DNA of 64,000 nucleotides from Gloeopeniophorella convolvens (lineage: Eukaryota; Basidiomycota; Agaricomycetes; Russulales). Position 1 is the first letter of the stretch; every line of letters begins with the position of its first letter. The notes beneath the pieces are model-generated. The model did not search any database and was not told where the DNA came from. It was given only the letters and a program-made list of their open reading frames with translations. The stretch is from positions 248,001 through 312,000 of the forward strand of contig WTXD01000028.1 of assembly GCA_022496205.1 (NCBI GenBank). Reading direction: 5' to 3'. The translations under genes were made by a program, and so were the position numbers. Below, piece after piece: positions 11,401 to 20,800 of the stretch.

Positions 11401-13362
11401 CTATACACGCGCCATTGATCGTCTTTCGTAGGTTTTACACGATGGAGGTCGGCGAGCTCCCTGAGCTGATGAAGAAATGAGGTACGTATGGAACGGTCCT
11501 ATCGGCGGGCATATGCTCACCTTGTCGACAATATCTTGATTCACGCAGGGCTCAGTGTTCTCAGCAACCTTTTTCGCTGGATTATCGCAAGCGAAGCCCT
11601 ACATAGGTATGAGTCAATGTGTGAGAAATGAAACAGTGAGTCCTAACAGTCAACTTCTTTCGCAATCCAGGCTCAAGTGGTCGCGAGGCTTCGTTGGTGA
11701 GTTGACAAGGAATTGTCCAATCTTTGACATTGGCCTATACTTGTCATTATAACCAGGAAAGGGGGAAATATTATGACGTGCTTACTTTGTTAGCTCTTCT
11801 TTTGCTTGTCTCGGCAATGGGCTTGGCGAAGACGTCGCCCAACGGGGCATCAGGCTCCGCGTCATCAGCGGCCTGAGACGAAGAACGTGATGACAAAGAC
11901 TCGATCGAGTCTGCGTGATCCTCTTGTGCGCTACCATGCATAGTGAGCAAATCACGAGTAGTAAATGGACGACTACCCACGGCGCGCTCGTCAATGGCAT
12001 CTGCTTTATACTAGCGTCGGCTTTCTGCTTTCCTTTACCATGGTTAGTGAGTGGCACCCGGCTCCTGAACGCAGAATGCAAAAACTCTTGTTCCATCTTC
12101 TGCTTGTCTTTCTCTCCCTTTATCGGTTGGTTTGAATTAACCCAAGTCCACTTGACAATCGGTATGTGTTCCGGGATCTCCGACAAGTTTTTCAAGCCAA
12201 GGGCGGAGAGCGTGAGCGTCTCGCTTGTGTCGGTCACTATATGCGTGGCTACCGTGGGGTCGAACTTAGGGAGCAATCTCCCGCCATGCTTAGCGATCTG
12301 CATAGCGTGGAATAAGAGTAATCCCCTGGGAGAAAAAGGACGCGACGAACGATATCCATCTTCCTGCGCGTCGAAATGGAAGCATACATCAAGTCTCCTC
12401 CAGCGTAGAAGATGACGTAGTCTTGGAGGTATTGAGGGAGGCGGACCTCCTTGGCAGGAAGCCGGATACTGGGCTCCCGCGTCTTGCGGCCGCGAGAATT
12501 TAAGGCCTGGGGTTCTTCGGGAGGTATCTCGGCCGGAGGGTCCATTAGACGCCGGGCATACTCTTCAGGTGTCACTGGCTCAGGCTTGTCCTTTCCTTTC
12601 CCCTTCTTTGCAGCCGCAAACTTCGAAGAGTTAAGAATGATAGTCGGCTGTTTGACGGCGGTTCTGGAGCGTGCCCGAGAAGTTTGCGCAGGCGCTTTCC
12701 CCGGCGTTGTGATGTTACTTGATTCTTCGACAAATGGCGCGGCTCTTGTCTTGCTTTTCACGAGCGGGGAATCAACCACCTCTGTGAAATCTTCAATGAC
12801 AGAAGTCATGTTCGCGTTGAGGGCAGGAGCGCGAACAGATTGCTCTGGAATTGTATTCTTAGGCGGAAGTGTTTCTATTCTCTTTGTTGCTTCAACGCGT
12901 TCACCAGATGGCTGCTTCGAAGTATTACTATTTGAGCTCCCATGCTTCCCTCGTTTCGTGGATAGGGGCAGCCGCGCGCGCGGTTCTGGTTCCTCATATG
13001 AAGCTTTGCGTTTGCGTGACCTGATGATACATTAATCCGTCATTCATACAGGCGAACAGATAGAGCGCATTTACGGCGGTAGTGTCTCCTCTGCGGGCGT
13101 CGGAAGGGGAGGGGTCAGATTACGAGGGGCCATTGGCACGTCGCCGTCTACCTGGTTTCGACGCGATGTGGGAGAGAAACTAGCAGCGGCACTAGTAGTA
13201 GCTATCAGCTAGTCCAGAAGGTAAAACGTCCACAGAAGCCTCATACCTCTGTTCAACTCCCTTGCCACGACGTGAAGCGTACGAATGCCAATCTTCGTCC
13301 GGCATGGCCATCCTCGCGTCCAGCCCTTCGTAGAAAGCTTCCAAGCTGTTCGGGTCGCTCAT
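8481..13362 (-). CDS. POL4: Family X DNA polymerase with BRCT domain (Pol lambda / Pol IV)
   Basis: Gap-filling polymerase for base-excision repair and non-homologous end joining in the nucleus. The ATG at 13362 starts MSDPNSLEAFYEGLDARM; exon 1 ends at 13247 and exon 2 starts at 13020. A BRCT domain follows (YLQDYVIFYAGGDLMYA, then KHGGRLLPKFDPTVATHIV and IPIVKWTWVN, about 12430-12130). The 8-kDa and helix-hairpin-helix region includes NQDIVDKLRELADLHRV, SLDGIGEKTAQK, GSLRRIDAERTEDV, QGIYGVGQSTA and RTLDDIKKRKGG. The palm carries YxRRGKETCGDIDIMI-type residues with the catalytic Asp pair (about 10630), and the third Asp (RLDILTIPW) has its codon split by an intron at about 10279. The thumb has FNRSMRQKANKMGYSLNQRG and IIASETEEEIF. 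The last exon ends IPWTEARGRCLRG with TAG at 8483-8481. I join at least twelve exons; most introns are 50-65 nt, but one is 1190 nt. All catalytic residues are present. Confidence 0.93.
8781..9970 (-). other. 1190-nt intron in the polymerase gene
   Basis: The upstream exon ends in KTNP plus one base at 9971 with donor GTAAGC, and the next exon starts at 8780 after ACAG and continues in frame (GQIIASETEEEIF). The join restores the conserved thumb sequence, so this is one intron about twenty times longer than its neighbours. I found no clear coding sequence or terminal repeats in it. Confidence 0.75.
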
Positions 13363-13857
13363 CCTATGGTGCGAAAAAAAAAATACAAGGGAGCGTCGCG
13401 GGGGCAGATAGAGGACAGGGCGCCAATGGTGGTTGTGAACAAGCGCCTGAGCCTCAAGACGCGTCTCGGAGCCGCTCTCGGCCAAACCCGACGACGCGTC
13501 CACACTCACACGCATGTGACCTCACAAATATCCCTTGCTTATCCCGCACCCCGACTCAGCTCAGCTCAGAATCTGTCGCGGGGCTCTCTCGACCGACACG
13601 GCCTGACGCAAGTGAAGCCCGTGTCCACACAGCCAGCAGTCGCACCGTCTCACTTCTCCTCTCAGCACCGGAATGATCCCCGTGATTGGCGCAAACCCCA
13701 GCACATGCTCTACGCAACCCGGGAGGTGATGCTCTGCACCACTTCAGGACACAAATCGCACGATAATCTATTCAAATACACCTCTAATCGCGAAAACCCA
13801 ATATCGACACATAGAGACCTTCCATCAACTACCGACGAACCCACCACTGAATTGGTT

Positions 13858-14967
13858 CTAGTGAAGCGCGCCATCTGGATAAGCTGCAGCCCAGCTCGGG
13901 CGCGCGGCGAACGCATCCCAGTACGCTTTGATCTTGGGATTAACGGGCCCGTACGTCTTCTCGAGTGTGGCGAGACCGTCCTCAGCCTTCTGCGCACCCA
14001 GGATAAATGACATATGCGCGAGCCACGACACGACGTGGAAGTCGTCGACGCCGGGCTCCGCGCCGCCGATGAACGGGCCCTCCGTGATGGCCGCCGGGAT
14101 CGTCTCGAGGTAGAAGACCTTGACGTTGTCCCAGAGCTGCGCCGAGCGCGCGAAGAAGCCCTGCTTCGCTTCCTCGGGTGCGCCGCCGTTCAGCAGCGCG
14201 TACACACCCGAGATGGCCGCGATCTTGCCATCGTACCACGACTTGTTCAGTGCCTGCGCCTCGGGCGTCGCCGCCCACTTCTTGAGGCCGCCGAGTCCTG
14301 CGGAAAGACGGAGTTGAGGATGCGAACACAGCGCTTAGATATATGATGGTGTAAAGGTGACGTACGAGTCGTGGTGAAGAAGTTGACGAAGCCCTTGGTC
14401 GCCTTCGCGAGCTCCTCGTCATTCCTCTGATTAACGTAATCAGCGATTCAATTGATCGGAATTATGGGGCAATCCTCACCGATGCGGCGAATGCAAAGTT
14501 GGGGTCGATCTTATCCTCGTGGACTTCAACCGTGATCGCACTCGCGGGCGCTACCTTCTTGGTCGAGAGGGACGCGATATGATTGACTACATCAATGGTG
14601 TTGGTGTACGCCTTGCCCTGGTGTGTGAGACTCGGGATAGTGGCATTGGGATTCTGAGGAATGCATATCAGTGGGTGCTGACAAGCGCACGCATGCATTT
14701 CCAGCAACTTACGATCTTGACGAACTCGGGGTCGAAGTTCTCGCCCTCAATGAGGTTTACGCGCTTGGTCTCGACGTCGACGCCGAGCTCGACACTGCGC
14801 AGAGCGTACTTAGCCACATATATTTGAATGCAGGAGAGAACTGGACGCACATGGCAATCCGAGCAGGTGTGGCCCAGATGGAGTACTCGAAAGTGTAAAA
14901 CACGGGCTATCGCGCATGGGTCGTCAGTGGGTCAAAGAGCGCGTCGTGCACTACTCACCTTGGACAT
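13858..14967 (-). CDS. Glutathione S-transferase-like protein (copy 1, intact)
   Basis: Soluble GST-fold protein, expected to conjugate glutathione or bind electrophiles; the exact subclass is not clear. The ATG at 14967 opens a 9-nt first exon (MSK) with donor GTGAGT. The second exon gives PVFYTFEYSIWATPARIA and joins to VELGVDVETKRVNLIEGENF, then to NPNATIPSLTHQGKAYTNT, the thioredoxin-like half with the cis-Pro region (ATIPSL). The C-terminal helical half has RNDEELAKATKGFVNFFTT, then KQGFFARSAQLWDNVKVF, FIGGAEPGVDDFHVVSWL and YWDAFAARPSWAAAYPDG, ending with TAG at 13860-13858. The length is about 240 aa, normal for a GST. All joins use short GT-AG introns. It lies in duplication A and its sister at 28.4-29.5 kb has a nonsense codon. 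The promoter has a TATA box and an AP-1-like site. Confidence 0.85.
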
Positions 14968-15054
14968 GACGAACTATGAGTATGCGAGAGAGGGGGTGAA
15001 GTGTTTGTCCGCGGTAGATGGATGCTGATCCTGATTGCCCCCGCGATATTGCCC

Positions 15055-15061
15055 TTTTATA
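15055..15061 (-). promoter_or_regulatory. TATA box of the GST copy 1 gene
   Basis: The minus strand reads TATAAAA about 90 nt upstream of the ATG at 14967. The same position in copy 2 has TATAAA, so the element is conserved between the duplicates. Confidence 0.65.
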
Positions 15062-15267
15062 CCTTCGCGCGTGCTATCCATTCCGGCATGCAAGTTTGCC
15101 GCAGTGGGCCCCTGAGCGCCCCGCGGGTGTAGAATCATCTACCTGTATTGCGTGCTGAGTCTGCTGAACCGTAGGTCACATGGCCGATGCAAGTCTGCAT
15201 GGGCCACTTGCGACCAGGGCTAACCAGGGCCCGCCGGTGAAACTCGGGGTACCCCTAGGCGCCGATC

Positions 15268-15282
15268 AGTCAGACTGACTAA
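15268..15282. promoter_or_regulatory. Conserved palindromic AP-1/YRE-like element upstream of GST copy 1
   Basis: AGTCAGACTGACTAA contains an inverted repeat (AGTCAG-A-CTGACT) and a TGACTAA core like the sites of Yap1-type bZIP stress regulators. It lies about 300 nt upstream of the ATG. The identical 15-mer is at 29813-29827 upstream of copy 2. A CACGTG also follows in both. Function is inferred. Confidence 0.5.
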
Positions 15283-17801
15283 AGTCGCGGTAAGCAGGCA
15301 CGTGAGGAGCTTGGGAGATCCCGTGACGGGAAAGACTTGCTTTTTGCATTGGACGACGCACAAGTTGGCCTCCGAGTCAGCCCTACGAGTCTGGCTTCGC
15401 CTTCAAGGCAACTCTCGTGCGCTTTTATTTCGTTCCTCCAACTTGTCATACAGAGTCTAAGTACTAGGGACGAATGCCGTATTGGGCTGGCTTCCGACTG
15501 CGCAAACGATATCAAATCTCATCTGCTGCACCTGTACATTGACGCTCAATGAGGCATCGTTCTCAGGCTTATTGATCCAACGGTACGTGGTCGTGACCGT
15601 GCTTCGGGAAGGCGACGACGATATCCGGCGGCACAGGACTGCTTTGACAATTGTGCTGCGGGCTGGATGGCACACCCTTGTCATGCCCGAGAGGCGACAG
15701 GCTTGCGTCATCCTCGCGAGCCCCGCCTTGGCGCACGTCAAGTCGTGGGTTTGAGAGCTTAAGTATGTACCGCAGAGAGTTTATCTGCGCCCTCCGAGCT
15801 GGAGTTGCCACTTCGCCACATCGAGAGCCCTCGCCCCCAGCAAAGCATCAGCATGCCTGGCGCGTTCGGCGATAATAGAGCTCTGCGGCATGTTTTGCGC
15901 CGTACGCCAATCGCTCGACGTGTTTTGTAGAAAGGGGCACTCAACCCGTGAAGAGCGCAAAGACGGCAGGGGGGGTTTGTGGTCAAAAATATCCCGTCCT
16001 GGGGCTGGCGCCAAGCTTGTTTGGTCGGTGCCTCGACACCTCATGGAGTCACGCGTGGGGCTCCTTCGAGTCGGCACTCCAACGTCCAGACGTCCAACGC
16101 CCGCCTCACCCGCATATCACGTGCTGGCACAGATACGGCCTTTCGTCCTTACTATGTATCTAAGAATTGGCACTGTCATTCGTCGGTACTCGCGTCATTA
16201 AATGCATAGACGTCTGCAGTAACGTCTGGATTGCATACAGATACGCATAATGTCCGCGAGGCTGGCCAGCTCGACAACACCAGGATAGCACCCTCCGCTG
16301 CCTATACTTGATCGATCCAAATGTACCGGCTACATTGATGCACACATGGTCAGTGTTATAGCTCGAAAATGTACGCGGCGTTGTTTGGGTGTTGCAGGGT
16401 GTGTGTGTGGAGAGTGCACTGATTGGCTGCCCAAGCCCCGGAGCGCCCCAGAGTCAAAACAGGGATCAACAGCAACGGATCCTAGGCCTAAGTCCTCCCA
16501 TCCCATGGACATCCCCGGCAAATATAAACGACTCGCTCTTGGAGCCATGCCAAGCCGCCTCAAGTCCCCCTAGATGTGCGCACTTTTGTTATCCGAGTTC
16601 CTCCTCCCATGGCATCTCACACGATCTCTCAGCTCAAGACGCCTTGAGTCGGAGTGACCGTCGATGTTTTCCCAGTAGAGCATATACCTGAAAACACCAT
16701 TCAAGCTCGACACGGGTGCGTCTCGCATCGTCCGTTTCATTTCTGCATTTTCATTCACCACGACGCCCATTTATACGCCTCTCTCGATGTCGCTCCAACG
16801 CCTGTACCCTCCCATTTCACTCGCCGACATATACATCTCGACCTATTGATCCCGCTGCGCTCGCAGGCCCGTCGTGGGTCGATCCCATAGTCCTGCCGAG
16901 TTCAGGTTGACACGCTGCTGTCGTCACCTAGCAGCCAGTTCGTAGGTGTTGCGTGACAAGGGCAATTGGGGTACGGCCGCCCTCATGAGGCCTCACGGTT
17001 TGCCTGGGCCGAGCCAGCATGGAATATCTGGATCCCTGTTCGAGGCGCACCATTTCGCGTTGTCGCTCTGGGCGACCTACCAATGTCAATTAACGCTCAG
17101 CGGGTCGCAAGCATGGCCGAGCCGTCGGTTCCACCAGAATCAATCTCTGGGGTACAGACCCCGTGCCCGTAGCATAGCATACGCAGCGGAAACAGGCCCG
17201 AGATATTTCTCCAGCCGCGGCGCGGCGTCCCAAGCCCTGAGGCCGATGGGCCCTCTACGCAGACGCGCTCGCCGTAATCGACGTCGATGCGCTGTGCCTC
17301 AGATTCTGAATGGAAACTGTCGTCTCCTAATGGCCGCCGGTTTCGTAGTCCCGAATATACGTAGCATGTCGTCGGGGGATGGATGTTGTCAGCAATCGCG
17401 AGTCCCACGAGTCCTGCATGCAGTTCATTCCGTCCTCAGAACGTGTGTAGTACATACATTACAATTATAGAGCGAGCAAATCCCTTGTGATATGATAATA
17501 ACTTTTGGGTACAGAACCGTATGTAGCATGGATGTCTAGCTAGTCCTTTGAATATATCTTCGCGATCCAGTTATCCTTCCCTCTGTCTCGCTCCCCCAGC
17601 CCTGCGCGGCGTGAGCCGCGCCGTGGCCGGCGTTGTATAATGCCGTGGGTGCATCGTTGTTGGTGTGGTGTGAAAGCCAAGGAATCATCGGCGTCGCGCC
17701 GATGCTCAGTGTGTCGGGTGGTCCGCTCGTTATGAGGTGCGTTGTCACCTCGCGCATTACCGCGTGGTGTCGTTCGTGGCCCGCGCCGAGTCCTCCCCAT
17801 T
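15283..17801. other. Spacer between GST and NLR copy 1, with relics
   Basis: No gene recognised. Up to 15765 it is the rest of duplication A. The stretch 16130-16390 resembles the 3' flank of the ankyrin NLR at 48960-49210. The stretch 16590-16690 resembles 35575-35690 at the left edge of duplication B. The stretch 16690-17330 has no counterpart in copy 2. From 17330 the similarity to copy 2 resumes. Confidence 0.55.
16130..16390. repeat. Relic similar to the 3' flank of the ankyrin NLR
   Basis: Shared landmarks with 48960-49210 in the same order include CCTTTCGTCCTTAC, the TACATTGATGCA segment and CAGTGTTA/TAGTGTTA followed by the CGAAA...TACGCG motif. The homology stops where the ankyrin gene would begin, so it may be the scar of a lost NLR or a dispersed element. 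Confidence 0.55.
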
Positions 17802-20800
17802 CTAGAATACTCTCCCTCTCCCCTTGTTCGACAATCTTGCCATAATCGTGTCGGTGTGTTGCCGCGATGTGGTTCTCGAGAGGTTCCAGCGTCTTTGGGA
17901 CATTTGGACATTCTGCCGCGTGAGTCCGCCGCTCTCGAGACGCCGCCGCTCGTGAGTCGTACCGCCCATCTGCCCCCCACACTGCGTCCAGTTTCGTCCA
18001 TGGACGAATCTACTAAGATCGAGTGTTGTTTCGTGTTTGGCAGCGACCCACACGTTGCTCGGACGACGCAGACCTGTCCTATGTGGTTCCGGGATCCACA
18101 TCAGTAGTTCCCCGTTTTGTCCGCAGATCCAGCCATCGTCGTCTATCACGGACTGGTCCATAGAGACAGGCGGGCCCGGGACCGCTCTGCGAGTTCAGGA
18201 TGAGTTTCAATCCGAGAATGTGCATTCAGAACAGAATCGGACTTACGTTCTGGGATCTGAGACATCCTGGGGCGTGCTTCCCGAGCGCCCCGCGGCGCCG
18301 TGGATGATCATCTTCCACAACCGGATAGACTTGTCGTACGATCCCGAGGCAAAGTGGCGGCCATCCGGTGAGAACGCGACAGAGGTCACCGAATCAGTGT
18401 GCCCCGCGAATGGCCCTGCGACCGCGTGCCCCGTCTCGGCGTCCCAGACTCGAATGGTGCCATCATGCGACCCCGAGGTAATGTGGCGACCATCCGGCGA
18501 GAACACGACAGAGGTGACCGAACTTGTATGCCCGATGAATGACCAAGGGACCACGTGCCCCGTCTCGGCGTCCCAGAGTCGAATGGTGTGGTCATCTGAG
18601 CCCGAGACGATGTGGTGACCGTCCGGGGAGAACGCAATAGACCTGACCCAATTTGTATGTCCCGTGAATGGCGCTGCGACCGCGTTGCCTGTCTCTGCAT
18701 CCCAGACTTGAATGGTGCGGTCGTTAGAGCCCGAGGCAACGCGGTGACCATCCGGCGAGAACGCAACAGAGTTGACCGGACCTGTATGGCCTGTGAATGG
18801 TGCTGCGGTCGCGTGCCCCGTCTCTGCGTCCCAGACACGAATGGTATTGTCATAAGAGCCCGAGGCAATACGGCGACTATCTGGCGAGAACGCAACAGAC
18901 AGGACCGAACTTGTATGCCCCGTGAACGGTTCTGCAACTGCGTGCCCTGTCTCGGCATCCCAGACACGAATGGTGCGGTCAAATGCACCCGAGGCAATGT
19001 GGCGATTATCCGGCGAGAACATGACTGACAGGACCAGACTTGTATGCCCCGTGAATGGCCCTGTGGCCGCGTACCCCTTCTGGGCGCTCCAGACTCGAAT
19101 GCTTCCGTCATGCGAGCTTGAGGCAATGCGGAGACCATCCGGCGAGAACGCGACAGAGTTAACCGGACCTGTATGCCCCATGAATGGCGCTATGACTGAG
19201 TTCTCCTTCGAGCCGACGTCCCAGACTCGAATGGTGTGATCATCTGAGCCTGAGGCAACGCGGCGACCATCCTCCGAGAACGCGACAGACCTAACCGGAT
19301 TTGTATGCCCCGTGAACGGCCCTGCAACCGAGTGCCCTGTCTCGGCGTCCCAGACTCGAATGGTGTTGTCATTCGAGCCTGAGGCAACGCGGCAACCATC
19401 CGGCGAGAACGCAACGGATGAGACCGAACTTGTATGCCCTGTGAATGGCGCTGTGACTGAGTGGCCCTTCTCGGCGTCCCAGACTCGAACGGTGTGGTCA
19501 TGCGAACCCGAGGCAATGCGGTGACCATCCGGCGAGAACGCGACAGACCTAACCGGATTGGTATGCCCCGTGAATGGTGCTGCAACCGAGTGCGCCTTCT
19601 CAGCGTCCCAGACTCGAATAGTGCTGTCATGCGAGCCCGAGACAATCCGGCGACCATCTGGCGAGAACACGACAGACAAGACTGAACCTGTATGCCCCGT
19701 GAATGGCCCTGCGACTGCGTACCCCGTCTCGGCGTCCCAGACATGAATGGTGTTGTCGCCCGACCCTGAGGCAATGCGGCGACCATCCGGCGAGAACGCA
19801 ACAGAGTTGACCGAATCTGTATGCCTCGTGAATGGCCCTACAACTGAGTCCCCCTCCTCGGCGTCCCAGATTCGAATAGTCTTGTCCTGCGAGCCTGAGG
19901 CAATCCGGCGACCATCCGGTGAGAACGCAACAGACCTGACCAAACTTGTATGCCCCGTGAATGGCCCTGCAATTGGGTGCCCCGTCTCAGCGCCCCAAAC
20001 GTGAATGGTGCGGTCACCCAACCCCGAGGCGATGCGGCGACCATCCGGCGAGAAAGCGATGGCGAAGCACATGCTGCCCACTGGAATGGACATCTCCTGT
20101 ACCGGCCAACTCGTCATGCGCCCCTGTTGTAGTGATAACGTGTTTGGGAAAGATTTGCTATAGTGATCGAATATGATGGACGCTCTTGGACAGAATGGGA
20201 GTGCAGACAAGTAGATGTGTGGGGCACTTCTGGCGATGAGCCGCCCGAAATATTTCACGAACTTCAGGGCGTCGGTAATCCATGGCACGAGCGTGTCGAG
20301 CTCTGGCAGGTGGTACTAGCATTGACGTGGATCGTGAGAACAGTTCATGCGGGAAACCAACGCGTGGCTTACGTTATCGCGATGCTTGGCCACCCAGGTT
20401 CCCAGGATCGACACGGCCTGCGGGACGAGATTGATGGCGCCGAGAAGACTCATGGCTTCAAGCCAGTGAAGGAAGTCATTCTCGAAGAACGACCGCACCA
20501 TGTAAACGATCTTGTCGGGAGAAACGTGTTCGAGATGGTCGGCCCATGAGCGACAAGCGTATGACAAAGCATCCGAAATGTAGTCCGTTATACGGAATGA
20601 AGGGTCTTGGATGTCTGGGTTGCGATCGTATGATGACAGAAGCTCGCAGAAATCGAGTCCGAGCTCGTTGTGCATGAGGCCGAATGAACAACGTGTCAGG
20701 TAGTAGTGAGCGTCGCCGGGGTTGATCCAAAACTTTTCGGCTCTGTTTTGATCTATGAGGAAGTCGCGGAATGATGTGTGCAGTGGGACAATGGGTAGAG

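Larger units (their letters stand above)
13430..15765. repeat. Segmental duplication A, copy 1 (GST module)
   Basis: This block matches 28010-30345 in the same orientation, including exons, introns, promoter and 3' flank of the GST-like gene. The left boundary is marked by the shared GTGAACAAGCGCCTGAGCC (13435). Similarity fades near 15760, just after the shared GTGAGCTT/GAGAGCTT region. Percent identity was not computed. Confidence 0.85.

Noticed and set aside
18315..20069. CRISPR or satellite interpretation of the 129-nt array
   Set aside because: The units are coding, in frame, and give WD40 repeats; there are no unique spacers.
18386..20176. Many frames on both strands across the WD40 array
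   Set aside because: They are periodic shadows of the 129-nt repeat, with repeated low-quality peptides in antisense.
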